Positions 38,674-48,069 of a stretch of 64,000 nt of DNA are shown in pieces. The stretch's first letter is position 1; each line of letters opens with the position of its first letter. The stretch spans positions 1 to 64,000 of the forward strand of contig CAJJAA010000008.1 in the NCBI GenBank assembly GCA_905182025.1, written 5' to 3'. A program made the position numbers and the translations under genes. Under the pieces are notes generated by a model. The model saw nothing but the letters and a program-made list of their open reading frames with translations. It had not been told where the DNA came from and did not search any database. Origin of the DNA: an uncultured OM182 clade bacterium. GTDB lineage: Bacteria > Pseudomonadota > Gammaproteobacteria > Pseudomonadales > Azotimanducaceae.

Positions 38674-40797
38674 TTGAATCCGGTAAAAAAACAATTTAAC
38701 TATGGCGGCCAAGAGGTCGTGATCGAAACTGGCAAGATCGCCAGACAAACTTCAGCTGCCGTTGTTGTAACGATGGCTGATACAACGGTACTTGTTGCTG
38801 TTGTTGGACGAAAAGACGCAAAGTCAGGGCAGGCATTTTTTCCCCTGACTGTAAACTACGAAGAGAAGACCTATGCAGCAGGAAAGATTCCTGGTGGATT
38901 CTTCAAACGAGAAGGTCGTCCTTCAGAGAAAGAAACACTGACATCACGTCTGATTGACCGTCCTATACGGCCATTGTTTCCTAAAGGTTTTATGAACGAA
39001 GTGCAGGTTACCTGTCAGGTAATCTCAGCATCTAAGAACGTTGATCCCGATATCCTCGCGATGATCGGAACATCTGCAGCATTATCCCTGTCAGGTATTC
39101 CTTTCGCTGGACCTATTGGCGGTGCGCGTGTTGGCTTTAATAAAGATGGCTACATCTTGAACCCAACTTACGAAGCACTTCAAACATCAGACTTAGATAT
39201 GGTTGTTGCTGGTACACAAGACGCTGTGTTGATGGTTGAGTCAGAAGCGAAAGAGCTGACTGAAGATCAAATGTTGGGCGCCGTTTTGTTTGCCCACCAA
39301 GAAATGCAGGTTGTTATCAAGGCAATCGCAGAATTGAAAGCCGAAGCCGGTAAGCCCTCATGGGACTGGCAGCCAGAAGCTGAAAACGAAGCACTAACGG
39401 CAGCAGTAGCAAGTAGTTTCGCTGCAGGTGTTGGTGAAGCATACCAAACTGTTGACAAAATGGATCGTCAAGACAAGCTGCACGCGTTGCGCGAGCAAGC
39501 CGTTACTGAACTTGTAACTGACGCGTCTGACTTTGATGCAGGGGATGTTTCTGATGCATTCGCTAAGCTGGAAAAGAAAACGGTTCGTAAAAGAATCATT
39601 TCTGGTGAGCCTCGTATTGACGGTCGTGACACGAAGACCGTTCGAGCGATTGATGTTGAAGTTGGTCTGCTTGAGAAGACACACGGTTCCGCTTTGTTTA
39701 CGCGAGGTGAAACTCAAGCCATCGTAACGACGACATTGGGTTCAATGCGAGATTCAGCAATCATCGACGCATTACACGGTAGCTACCGAGATAACTTCCT
39801 GTTGCATTACAATTTCCCACACTACAGTGTTGGCGAGACAGGTTTTTCTGGCGGACCAAAGCGCCGTGAAATCGGTCACGGTCGATTAGCTCGACGTGGT
39901 CTTGCTGCAGTACTACCTACCTTAGAAGATTGGCCTTACACAGTTCGTGTTGTGTCTGAGATTACAGAATCAAATGGTTCTTCTTCGATGGCAAGTGTGT
40001 GTGGTGCAAGTTTGTCGCTTATGGATGCTGGTGTGCCTCTTAAAGCACCTGTTGCTGGTGTAGCGATGGGTTTGGTTAAGGACGACGAAGGTTTTGCGAT
40101 CTTGACAGATATCCTTGGTGACGAAGATCATCTTGGTGATATGGACTTTAAAGTTGCAGGTACCGACACAGGTGTTACTGCTCTGCAAATGGATATCAAA
40201 ATTCAGGGTATCACTGAAGAGATTATGGAAACGGCGTTGAGCCAAGCGAAAGATGCTCGACTCTTCATTCTAGGTGAAATGAACAAGGTTATTGGTCGCA
40301 GTCGTGAAGATGTTTCTGTTAACGCACCTGCAATGGTTACCATGAAAATTGATTCAGACAAGATTCGTGACGTTATCGGCAAAGGTGGCGCAACAATCCG
40401 AAGCATTACTGAAGAAACTGGCGCGACGGTTGATATTGATGACAATGGTACTGTGACTATCTTTGGTGAAGGCCAAGAATCACGTGACGCAGCTGTTGCA
40501 ATGATCGAAGGCATTACAGCGGAAGCTGAAGTTGGCAAAGTCTATAAAGGCAAGGTCGTTAAGATCGCTGACTTTGGTGCTTTTGTTAATATCCTGCCGG
40601 GTAAAGACGGGCTTGTTCATATTTCTCAGATTGCACGGGAACGTGTTGAGAAGGTGACTGACCATCTTTCTGAAGGTCAGGAAATTGAAGTGAAATGTCT
40701 CGATGTTGATCGCGGTCGAATCAAACTTTCGATTAAAGAGTTGTTGCCGGAGCCGGCTGCGCAAGAGTCTAACGACGATAGCGCCGACGAGGGCTAA
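38674..40797 (+). CDS. pnp: Polyribonucleotide nucleotidyltransferase (PNPase)
   Basis: The protein has 707 residues from TTG 38674, placed seven bases after GGAG and giving the usual MNPVKK start; ATG 38662 would overlap the ribosome binding site. It has two RNase PH domains separated by a helical domain, then KH ([15 protein letters not shown]) and S1 ([20 protein letters not shown]). It degrades RNA 3' to 5' with phosphate, as a degradosome component. Confidence 0.97.
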   Translation: MNPVKKQFNYGGQEVVIETGKIARQTSAAVVVTMADTTVLVAVVGRKDAKSGQAFFPLTVNYEEKTYAAGKIPGGFFKREGRPSEKETLTSRLIDRPIRPLFPKGFMNEVQVTCQVISASKNVDPDILAMIGTSAALSLSGIPFAGPIGGARVGFNKDGYILNPTYEALQTSDLDMVVAGTQDAVLMVESEAKELTEDQMLGAVLFAHQEMQVVIKAIAELKAEAGKPSWDWQPEAENEALTAAVASSFAAGVGEAYQTVDKMDRQDKLHALREQAVTELVTDASDFDAGDVSDAFAKLEKKTVRKRIISGEPRIDGRDTKTVRAIDVEVGLLEKTHGSALFTRGETQAIVTTTLGSMRDSAIIDALHGSYRDNFLLHYNFPHYSVGETGFSGGPKRREIGHGRLARRGLAAVLPTLEDWPYTVRVVSEITESNGSSSMASVCGASLSLMDAGVPLKAPVAGVAMGLVKDDEGFAILTDILGDEDHLGDMDFKVAGTDTGVTALQMDIKIQGITEEIMETALSQAKDARLFILGEMNKVIGRSREDVSVNAPAMVTMKIDSDKIRDVIGKGGATIRSITEETGATVDIDDNGTVTIFGEGQESRDAAVAMIEGITAEAEVGKVYKGKVVKIADFGAFVNILPGKDGLVHISQIARERVEKVTDHLSEGQEIEVKCLDVDRGRIKLSIKELLPEPAAQESNDDSADEG

Positions 40798-40866
40798 GTT
40801 AGGATCTTAATCTAGTTATTGGATCTAAAAATTGAAGTCCAAACGCTAGATACTCAAAGTAAGATG

Positions 40867-40899
40867 AAAAAGGGCAGATTTATTCTGCCCTTTTTTTTT
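40867..40899 (+). terminator. Intrinsic terminator of the pnp transcript
   Basis: AAAAGGGCAG-ATTTATT-CTGCCCTTTT followed by a T9 run. The A-tract on the other side allows it to serve the convergent rlmA transcript also. Confidence 0.95.
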
Positions 40900-40944
40900 G
40901 CTCAAATTTTGATCTCATAACGGCCAGGTGCTCGCCTATAGATT

Positions 40945-41799
40945 CTAGATCGAAGGCGAGCGACTCTCGCTTTGCGAGCGTTTAGAAAAGAGATTGATGA
41001 CAAAGTCGTAGCTAATCGTCATGTTGTCTCTGCTCTGAAGTGCAAGCAGCCTGTCTCGGTCCGCCTGCCAGGCGTAAGGGGTCATGTTGGTCAGGTTGCC
41101 AATGTCGGCTTGATCGAGGTTCATCGTGCCCGTCACGCGCTGTGTATCGATGGCTTGCCAGTGTTCGAACGCTCTATGTTTATCGATGTCTGCAACAGTG
41201 TCGTACAAGCAGTCTCGAAGTTCTGCCAAATGGTTCGAGCCGGGCGTGACGTTGATCCAATGGCCTTTTGGTTTGACGATGCGCAGTAGTTCCGTTTGGT
41301 CGATGGGGGCGAATATCGTCAATGCTGTATCAAATGATCTATCTAGTAGCGGTAAATGCCAGTTTGATGCAACCAGCCATGCTGCGTTCGGCAGTGACTT
41401 TGCTGCACTACGAATACCGTGACGAGAAATATCGACGCCGTAGTAGTCGAGTGAAGGCTCTAATTCCAGAAACCAGCGCCCATAACTGCCTTCGCCACAA
41501 CCTAAGTCTGCCAAACTGGATGCCGTTGGTAGGTGATTTGTGATCGCGCCGGCTAGCGGTTTATAAAATTCATTGTCGTGAAAATGGCTGCGCGCCTGGA
41601 CCATCGACTTGGAGTCGCCAGGGTCGCGACTTGCCTTGTGTTGAGGCAATAGCAGATTAATGTAGCCTTCTTTGGCGACATCAAAGCTATGCGCATTGTC
41701 ACACCGACGTGTGTTGTATATCAGCGCCAATGGCAACGCGCAAATCGGGCAAGCAAGCTTGCTCGATTGTTGTTTTGATTGCGTGAGATCTACCGGCAC
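40945..41799 (-). CDS. rlmA: 23S rRNA (guanine-N1) methyltransferase RlmA-type
   Basis: This 284-residue protein has an N-terminal zinc finger (CPIC and a later Cys/His in CDNAHSFDVAKEGYINLLLP) and SAM motif LADLGCGEGSYGRWF. RlmA methylates G745 in helix 35 of 23S rRNA. The phrase KASRDPGDSKSMVQAR is characteristic of this family. A TlrB-like (G748) specificity cannot be excluded. Convergent with pnp. Confidence 0.88.
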   Translation of the reverse strand: MPVDLTQSKQQSSKLACPICALPLALIYNTRRCDNAHSFDVAKEGYINLLLPQHKASRDPGDSKSMVQARSHFHDNEFYKPLAGAITNHLPTASSLADLGCGEGSYGRWFLELEPSLDYYGVDISRHGIRSAAKSLPNAAWLVASNWHLPLLDRSFDTALTIFAPIDQTELLRIVKPKGHWINVTPGSNHLAELRDCLYDTVADIDKHRAFEHWQAIDTQRVTGTMNLDQADIGNLTNMTPYAWQADRDRLLALQSRDNMTISYDFVINLFSKRSQSESRSPSI

Positions 41800-41833
41800 A
41801 ACGGAACCTTAACTAATTCATATCTAACGATGA

Positions 41834-43765
41834 TCAGGAACGATTGCGAATTAGTTCTTCAACAACGCTAGGATCGGCTAATGTACTGGTGTCACCCAAG
41901 CTATCGAGTTCATTTTCGGCAATTTTGCGCAAAATGCGACGCATGATCTTACCGGAACGTGTTTTGGGTAAACCCGGTGCCCACTGAATGATGTCCGGTT
42001 TAGCAATGGCACCGATTTCTGTGCGAACCAGGCTATTGAGGTCCGCCATAAGCTCATCTGTGCCTTCTACACCTGACATGAGTGTTACATAGGCATAGAT
42101 GCCCTGACCCTTGATATCGTGCGGGAAGCCCACCACAGCGGCTTCAGCAACGGCCTCATGCAGCACCAGCGCACTTTCGACCTCCGCAGTACCCATTCTA
42201 TGGCCAGAGACGTTCAAAACATCATCAACCCGTCCGGTAATCCAATAGTAGCCATCTTCATCGCGTCGTGCGCCATCACCGGTAAAGTAGTAACCAGAAT
42301 AGGCCGAAAAATACGTATCGATACAACGTTGATGGTCACCGTAGACTGATCGTATTTGACCCGGCCAGGAATGTGAAATCGCCAAATTCCCCGAACCTGC
42401 GCCTTCAATTACCTGTCCTTGCGTATCGAGTAGCACCGGTTTCACGCCGAAAAATGGTCGCGTAGCAGAGCCAGGCTTTAACGCCGTCGCGCCGGGCAGA
42501 GGTGTAATCATGATGCCGCCGGTCTCTGTTTGCCACCAGGTGTCTACAATTGGACAGCGTTCTTCACCGACCACATGGTAGTACCATTCCCAAGCCTCGG
42601 GATTAATCGGCTCACCGACAGAGCCAAGTAACCTTAAGGATTTCCGCGAGCTACTAGTCACAAAGTCATCACCTTGGCCCATCAATGCGCGTAAGGCTGT
42701 CGGTGCAGTATAAAAAATATTGACTTGATGTTTATCGACCACCTGCCAACAACGCGAGGCGTCAGGGTAGGTTGGAACGCCTTCAAACATCAACGTCGTG
42801 GCGCCATTCGCCAGTGGTCCGTAAACAATATAAGTGTGACCTGTGACCCAACCGACATCGGCAGTACACCAATAGATATCGCCGTCGTGATAATCAAACA
42901 CATACTTATGTGTCATTGCTGCCTGCAGCAGATAACCGGCGGTGGTGTGTAAAACACCCTTTGGTTTACCGGTTGATCCTGATGTGTAGAGGATAAATAG
43001 TGGGTCTTCACTGGCCATCCGTTCCGGTTCACATTCTGCGCTTACAGCATCTACAGCTTGCTCGTACCAAATGTCACGCTGTTCATGCCAATCGATCTGA
43101 CCGCCGGTGCGTTTGACGACGATAACGGTATGAACATTTGGACACTTTAAAAGTGCTTGATCCGTGTTTGCTTTGAGGGGAATAGGTTTAGCAGCACGCA
43201 AACCTTCATCAGCTGTGATGACAGTCTGGCAATCCGAATCAAGGATGCGGTCTTGCAAAGCCTGAGGCGAAAAGCCGCCAAACACGACGGAGTGTATTGC
43301 GCCGATGCGCGTGCAGGCGAGCATTGCATAGGCAGCCTCGGGAATCATTGGCATGTAAATACAAACCCGGTCTCCTTTCTTCACGCCTCGTGCCTTTAGC
43401 ACATTACTTAAACGGCATACGTGCTCATGCAGCTGCGCATAGGTAATAGCGGCATCTTCGCTTGGGTCATCGCCTTCCCAAATGATCGCCGTTTGATTTG
43501 CGCGGTTGGCTAGATGTCTATCGATACAGTTGACGCTGACGTTTAGCTCACCGCCTAAAAACCAGGCTGCTTGGCCCTGCGCAAAATCCGTTTGCTGAAG
43601 TTTTGTCCAGGGTGTGTCCCACTGTAGAAATGCGTCAGACTGGGATTTCCAAAATGTCTCTGGGTCATTGATTGAAGCGTCGTACATTGCCAGATACGTT
43701 TCGTTGTCAATATGTGTTCGCTGTTTGGCGGACTCATTTATGGAATAGACCTTGTCATCTGACAT
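41834..43765 (-). CDS. acs: Acetyl-CoA synthetase
   Basis: This 643-residue AMP-forming ligase makes acetyl-CoA from acetate. The ATP motif [23 protein letters not shown], and the C-terminal acetylatable Lys in [15 protein letters not shown] are present. The leader between pgi and acs contains two palindromes and one AAYAAYAA motif (see 43810-43860), so expression may respond to catabolite control, as acs does in Pseudomonas. Confidence 0.97.
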   Translation of the reverse strand: MSDDKVYSINESAKQRTHIDNETYLAMYDASINDPETFWKSQSDAFLQWDTPWTKLQQTDFAQGQAAWFLGGELNVSVNCIDRHLANRANQTAIIWEGDDPSEDAAITYAQLHEHVCRLSNVLKARGVKKGDRVCIYMPMIPEAAYAMLACTRIGAIHSVVFGGFSPQALQDRILDSDCQTVITADEGLRAAKPIPLKANTDQALLKCPNVHTVIVVKRTGGQIDWHEQRDIWYEQAVDAVSAECEPERMASEDPLFILYTSGSTGKPKGVLHTTAGYLLQAAMTHKYVFDYHDGDIYWCTADVGWVTGHTYIVYGPLANGATTLMFEGVPTYPDASRCWQVVDKHQVNIFYTAPTALRALMGQGDDFVTSSSRKSLRLLGSVGEPINPEAWEWYYHVVGEERCPIVDTWWQTETGGIMITPLPGATALKPGSATRPFFGVKPVLLDTQGQVIEGAGSGNLAISHSWPGQIRSVYGDHQRCIDTYFSAYSGYYFTGDGARRDEDGYYWITGRVDDVLNVSGHRMGTAEVESALVLHEAVAEAAVVGFPHDIKGQGIYAYVTLMSGVEGTDELMADLNSLVRTEIGAIAKPDIIQWAPGLPKTRSGKIMRRILRKIAENELDSLGDTSTLADPSVVEELIRNRS

Positions 43766-43809
43766 GGATTTCCCCTTATCTCAATTATGTTCGTCTAAGT
43801 ATTTGCTCA

Positions 43810-43860
43810 TTATTATTAATGAACTTTTGTACAAAAGTTTCGAATATTTATTTTCGAAAC
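43810..43860 (-). promoter_or_regulatory. Overlapping palindromes and AATAATAA motif upstream of acs
   Basis: The perfect 18-bp palindrome AACTTTTGTACAAAAGTT (43822-43839) overlaps an 8+8 inverted repeat GTTTCGAA-N8-TTCGAAAC (43837-43860). On the minus strand AATAATAA (43817-43810) lies 45 bases before the acs ATG. The palindromes could be an operator or the pgi terminator region. Confidence 0.5.
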
Positions 43861-43865
43861 AGTAT

Positions 43866-45494
43866 TTATGTTTTGGCTCTTAAAGCCAAATAATGACGCA
43901 GTAGTGATTCGGTCGAACCGTCGAGTTCGATAGCGTCACCCGCAATTGCATCGCCTTTTATTGCGTCAAAGATATTGTCGCCTAACTCCTTGCCAAGCTC
44001 CACGCCCCACTGGTCGAAAGGGTTAATTTGCCACAGCATCGCTTGGCAGAAAACCTTATGCTCATAAAGTGCGATCAATGCACCGAGCGAATAAGGTGAC
44101 ATCTTGTCGACTACAATTGTATTTGATGGGCGGTTGCCTGGCATTTCTTTTTGCGCGGCAAGTTTGGGCTCAAGGTTCGGCATTTGTTGGCGCGAGCGTC
44201 CCACCATCAATGCTTGGGACTGACTAAGGCAACTTGCGACAAGCTGATCATGGTGTTCAGTTAAGGGGTGTCTAGGCTGCATCGGTAGGATGAAATCGAC
44301 AGTGACCTGTCGCGTACCTTGATGCAATAATTGATGATAGGCGTGCTGACCATTACTGCCTTCACCACCCCAGACAACGGGCGCGGTATCGCATGCCACT
44401 TGCTCTCCCATTGCAGTGACACGTTTGCCGTTACTTTCCATGTCGAGTTGTTGTAAATGTTCCGAAAAATTTCTCAAACCGTGATCGTAGGGTATGACTG
44501 CGTGAGTGGTTACGGAGAAGAATTGCTGATACCAAATACCCAACCAGGCTAGTACGAATGGCATATTTTCTGACAAATCCGATTCGAGGAAGTGTTTGTC
44601 CATCTGCCTCGCTCCTTCGAGCAACTCGTTGAACTTGTCAAACCCGTAGCGTATCGCAATCGGTAGGCCAACCGCAGACCAAACGCTGTATCGACCACCG
44701 ACCCAATCCCACATGGGGAGGATATTCTCTGCTAGTGCGCCATAAGATTCAGCGGCGCTGATATTTGATGTGATCGCGATCAGGTGATGTTGTAAAGCTG
44801 AAGCAGGCATTGCATCTTCAAGCCATTTTTTTGCAGTTTTACCATTTAACATTGTTTCCATTGTTGTAAAACTTTTTGATACTACAATGATAACGGTAGT
44901 GTCAGGGTTCAACGATGCAAGTGTTTGGTGTATATGATGGCCGTCCACATTCGCAACATAGTGGCAAGCGATATTGTTACTGGTATCGGCGGGTAAGGCT
45001 TCAGTCGTTAACGCTTCATCAACCATGGATGGACCAAGGTAAGACCCGCCTATGCCAATGTGCACAATATCCGTTATCTTATTATCTCTATGACCTCGCC
45101 AATCACCGTCGCGCAATCGGCCACTAATCGATTTCATTTGTTTTAGTGCATCAGAGACTTGTGAGGCATTGCTGTCTAATTGTTTTGGTTGCTCACCATG
45201 AGGTGTTCGAAGCAAGGTGTGTAGAGCCGCGCGCGACTCCGACGCGTTTACAAGCTCACCCGTCACCATCGCCTGAGCAGAATCGAGTATTTTTGCTTCT
45301 TCGCCTAATGCACAGAAAAGTTTTTGGGTTTGTTCTGAGATGAGGTTCTTGCTGAAATCCAAGTGCAAGCCGGCACAGTGCAATCTAAATGTTTCCGCGC
45401 GTGCAGGGTCGTCTTCGAACAGCTTAACGAGTTGAAAGTCTTTAGCTGTTTTGGCGTGTTGTTCGATCGACGACCATGTGGGTAGTTTGAGCAT
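43866..45494 (-). CDS. pgi: Glucose-6-phosphate isomerase
   Basis: This 542-residue glycolytic enzyme has signature motifs VHIGIGGSYLGPSMV, VSKSFTTMET, DWVGGRYSVWSAVGLPIA and the C-terminal PFDQWGVELGKELG. Full family length. It lies between a deoxynucleoside kinase gene and acs. Confidence 0.97.
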   Translation of the reverse strand: MLKLPTWSSIEQHAKTAKDFQLVKLFEDDPARAETFRLHCAGLHLDFSKNLISEQTQKLFCALGEEAKILDSAQAMVTGELVNASESRAALHTLLRTPHGEQPKQLDSNASQVSDALKQMKSISGRLRDGDWRGHRDNKITDIVHIGIGGSYLGPSMVDEALTTEALPADTSNNIACHYVANVDGHHIHQTLASLNPDTTVIIVVSKSFTTMETMLNGKTAKKWLEDAMPASALQHHLIAITSNISAAESYGALAENILPMWDWVGGRYSVWSAVGLPIAIRYGFDKFNELLEGARQMDKHFLESDLSENMPFVLAWLGIWYQQFFSVTTHAVIPYDHGLRNFSEHLQQLDMESNGKRVTAMGEQVACDTAPVVWGGEGSNGQHAYHQLLHQGTRQVTVDFILPMQPRHPLTEHHDQLVASCLSQSQALMVGRSRQQMPNLEPKLAAQKEMPGNRPSNTIVVDKMSPYSLGALIALYEHKVFCQAMLWQINPFDQWGVELGKELGDNIFDAIKGDAIAGDAIELDGSTESLLRHYLALRAKT

Positions 45495-45540
45495 AGTGGT
45501 TGTATTCTATTGTTCTAATTCATCGTCCGAGCGATTACGT

Positions 45541-46206
45541 TTAGAGGATCGACGGCGTTGGGTTGTAATAATGGCGTCCTCTAGTGACTGTCAGCAGGTA
45601 CGCAAGTAAGGCATCGTAGTCATCATCATTGTTGACCAAATCGATCTCAGCTGCATTCACAATGAGTAACGGCGAACCGTCATAGTAATGGAAGAATCCT
45701 GTGTACGCATCTACGAGTTGATTCAAATAGGCGCGTTCAATTTGTTGTTCTGATTTTATCGCCCTTTGCTGAATACGGGTTAGTAACGTGTCCGTCGGCG
45801 CTTGAAGATAAACGACTAGATCAGGTGCTGGTGCGTCGATGGTCAAGTGCGCGTAGATATTCTCGTACAATTTCAGCTCATCACTATCGAGATTCAGCTC
45901 AGCGAAGAGTCTATCTTTTTCAATAAGAAAGTCGGCGACCCTAACGGGTTCGAATAGATCGGCTTGGCGAAGTTCTTGAATTTGGCGCGCGCGTTCGAAC
46001 AAGAAGAATAGCTGGGTTTGAAGTGCGGCTTGTTTTCTATTTTGGTAGAAGCGTTCTAGAAACGGGTTTTCTTCGGGGTTTTCAAGAATCATTTCGTAAT
46101 TTAGAGAGCTCGCGAGACGTTTGGCAAACGAGGTTTTCCCAACGCCGATGGGACCTTCTACCGCAATATAACGAGGTGTCTTTTCCAAAGGTGTAGCCTG
46201 CTCCAA
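45541..46206 (-). CDS. Deoxynucleoside kinase family protein
   Basis: This 221-residue P-loop kinase has GPIGVGKTSFAKRL near the N-terminus and the ..DFLIEKDRLFAELNLD and LVVYLQAPTDTLLTRIQQR segments typical of dNK/dGK-dCK enzymes, which phosphorylate deoxynucleosides for salvage. Specificity cannot be read from sequence. It occupies the place of folK-panBCD in the Pseudomonas order, directly after pcnB and 60 bp from it, likely the same transcript. Confidence 0.85.
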   Translation of the reverse strand: MEQATPLEKTPRYIAVEGPIGVGKTSFAKRLASSLNYEMILENPEENPFLERFYQNRKQAALQTQLFFLFERARQIQELRQADLFEPVRVADFLIEKDRLFAELNLDSDELKLYENIYAHLTIDAPAPDLVVYLQAPTDTLLTRIQQRAIKSEQQIERAYLNQLVDAYTGFFHYYDGSPLLIVNAAEIDLVNNDDDYDALLAYLLTVTRGRHYYNPTPSIL

Positions 46207-46266
46207 AGGGTCTAAATTTACAAAATGATGGCGCGACGTCAGTTTTATGACGTCTGTCCTTAATCT

Positions 46267-47541
46267 CTATTCCGATGGCGCGGGCTTTTTTCTGGGTCGA
46301 CGTCTGCGCCTTCGTTTCTTCTCAGGTTCAGGTTCAGGTTGGCGTTGCGATGTTGTGCCACCCTCGACTGGGTTGTCTAATTGGTACTGTGTCCACCATT
46401 TGCCAATATCATCAAGCATCTCGCCAGATTCTTCTCTTAACAGCAGAAAGTCATAGGCGGCTCTGAACCGTTTATGGCTCCTCAGTACCGAGGGCTTCTT
46501 GCCACCCGTCTGTGGTAGTCGCCCTTGAATCTGCCATATGTCGCGCATCGGACCCGAGAAACGCTTTGGTATGGATGTGACGTGCTGCTGTCTGGTCAAA
46601 ACGTTACCGGAAGCTTCGTGGAAAGCTGGCATTGCTGGCATGCCGTCTTCTATGAGCTTTTCGCGTTCGTTTATAAAAGGGTACCAAAGCAACGCGGCAA
46701 AAATGAAAGCCGGTGTGACAGGTTGGTCGTTGGCAATTCTTCGGTCGGTACTTTGCAGCGCGAGTCGAATAAGTTCTGCGGCTTTAGGGTTGTCAAAACA
46801 CTGCTGGCTGTCGGGAAATAACCAGCCAAATAGGTCGTACTCCATCAGGGCATCAAAAGATTTCTCTGCGTGGCCGGAAAGAAATAGTTTCAAGACTTCT
46901 TCGAATAGTCTGGCGGGCGGTATGTTGCCGAGCAGGAAGCCGAATTTTTTGATCGGCTTTGCTGTTTTGGGTTCGATATCGAAACCGAGCTTTGCTCGGA
47001 AACGTATCGCGCGAAGCATGCGAACAGGATCTTCCCTGAAGCGTTTCTCCGGATCGCCAATGAGCCTAATTTTTTTAGCTTCAATATCAGCGGTACCCTC
47101 GACTAAATCTTCGACGTGCCTCAGATCGGCGTCGTAATAAAGTGCGTTCATCGTGAAGTCACGACGATAAACATCCTCCTCAAAGTCACCGTAGATGTTG
47201 TCGGTTAACAGTTGCCCGGAATCGCTGCTCTGTTCTTCATTTTCGAGTTCGGAATGCGGTGCACGGAAAGTTGTGACTTCGATGATCTCTCGTCCATAGC
47301 GAACGTGAACAATCTTGAATCGTCGTCCAATGAGACGTGAGTTGCGAAAAAGGTCTTTTACTTCTTCGGGATGTGCGTTGGTCGCTACATCATAATCTTT
47401 GGGTGATTTCCCCAACATAAGGTCGCGCACGCAACCACCGACCAAATAGGCTTCGAAACCTTCACTGGTGAGACGTTTGACTACTTTGAGTGCATTGACG
47501 CTAGCTGGGCTGCGTTCTAATTCTGCTTCGATATCTAGCAT
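46267..47541 (-). CDS. pcnB: Poly(A) polymerase I
   Basis: This 424-residue enzyme tags RNAs with 3' poly(A) for decay. The nucleotidyltransferase motif AYLVGGCVRDLMLGKSPKDY with the DxD of DYDVATN, and RLIGRRFKIVHV, mark PcnB rather than CCA-adding enzyme. The C-terminus is strongly basic (KKRRRRRRPRKKPAPSE), as in other gammaproteobacterial PcnB. It follows the CrcZ-like RNA unit on the same strand. Confidence 0.95.
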   Translation of the reverse strand: MLDIEAELERSPASVNALKVVKRLTSEGFEAYLVGGCVRDLMLGKSPKDYDVATNAHPEEVKDLFRNSRLIGRRFKIVHVRYGREIIEVTTFRAPHSELENEEQSSDSGQLLTDNIYGDFEEDVYRRDFTMNALYYDADLRHVEDLVEGTADIEAKKIRLIGDPEKRFREDPVRMLRAIRFRAKLGFDIEPKTAKPIKKFGFLLGNIPPARLFEEVLKLFLSGHAEKSFDALMEYDLFGWLFPDSQQCFDNPKAAELIRLALQSTDRRIANDQPVTPAFIFAALLWYPFINEREKLIEDGMPAMPAFHEASGNVLTRQQHVTSIPKRFSGPMRDIWQIQGRLPQTGGKKPSVLRSHKRFRAAYDFLLLREESGEMLDDIGKWWTQYQLDNPVEGGTTSQRQPEPEPEKKRRRRRRPRKKPAPSE

Positions 47542-47706
47542 CGTGTAACTAAGTGAACCATGTAAGTCTTATTTTGGTAAGAAGCCCAGCATCCTATCAG
47601 AGGAGCGATGAGGGTGCGACTCAAGGTGCGTATAGGAGGCAACCAGGTTTGATAAATGATGCAGGGGTTCGCGTGGTTAGGTCAGGCTTGCGCTTTTGTT
47701 TGACGC

Positions 47707-47739
47707 AAAGAAAAATGGGGAAAGCGTACTTTCCCCATT
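47707..47739 (-). terminator. Intrinsic terminator of the CrcZ-like RNA
   Basis: On the minus strand, a perfect 11-bp stem AATGGGGAAAG / CTTTCCCCATT with loop TACG is followed by TTTCTTT. It would end the upstream non-coding transcript 165 bp before pcnB. Confidence 0.9.
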
Positions 47740-47841
47740 CAGCGAGCCAGTTGTTGTTTTTCTTCTTATATTTGTTTTTCTTATTATTATTTTTCTTACT
47801 AGTGCACCGGTGCTTATTATTGTTATTACACTTGGTTGCGA
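47707..47841 (-). ncRNA. CrcZ-like Hfq/Crc-titrating small RNA (predicted)
   Basis: A ~135-nt unit on the minus strand between cbrB and pcnB starts about 12 bp past a sigma-54 promoter and ends at a strong terminator. It contains AAYAAYAA catabolite-activity motifs in three clusters: AATAACAATAATAA (47827-47814, three overlapping matches), AATAATAATAA (47791-47781, two matches) and AACAACAA (47758-47751), linked by A-rich sequence. Pseudomonas CrcZ has the same neighbours, CbrB-driven sigma-54 promoter and motif type, but is about 400 nt. The only long reading frame is Asn/Lys low complexity without a ribosome binding site. In the Pseudomonas model such RNA sequesters Hfq/Crc and relieves catabolite repression. 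The 5' end is estimated. Confidence 0.75.
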
Positions 47842-47850
47842 TTACTAATA

Positions 47851-47868
47851 GAGCAGGTTCCATGCCAA
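47851..47868 (-). promoter_or_regulatory. Sigma-54 promoter of the CrcZ-like RNA
   Basis: TTGGCATGGAACCTGCTC on the minus strand contains the invariant GG (-24, 47866-47865) and GC (-12, 47854-47853) with exactly ten bases between, matching TGGCAC-N5-TTGCW well. The predicted transcription start is near 47841. Confidence 0.85.
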
Positions 47869-47912
47869 CCTCGCGTCTTCATTAATATCAATGACTTAGC
47901 AAAAATACCTAT

Positions 47913-47969
47913 GTAACCAAAGGTTACCTTGTAACCATTGGTTACATGCAATGTGTAACCAAAAGTAAC
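47913..47969. promoter_or_regulatory. GTAACC palindromes, likely CbrB enhancer sites
   Basis: GTAACCAAAGGTTAC (47913-47927) and GTAACCATTGGTTAC (47931-47945) are perfect palindromes with a three-base centre; a degenerate third copy GTAACCAAAAGTAAC lies at 47955-47969. They sit about 70-130 bp upstream of the predicted sigma-54 start, the range for enhancer-binding proteins. CbrB, encoded next door, is the obvious candidate. Confidence 0.75.
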
Positions 47970-48069
47970 ACCACGTAAAAAACAGTGCGGTTCTGCTTAA
48001 GCGTTGATTAACATCAGGCCGTGCAAGGCAATTAGCGTTCGCTTGGTTATGTTGGGTTTTTGAGGCGGG

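Noticed and set aside
46538-47137. 199-codon plus-strand frame antisense to pcnB
   Set aside because: No domain or ribosome binding site; pcnB motifs on the other strand are complete.
47621-47863. 80-codon minus-strand frame rich in Asn and Lys between cbrB and pcnB
   Set aside because: The composition reflects the AAYAAYAA-rich RNA; no ribosome binding site, and it reads through the terminator at 47707-47739.
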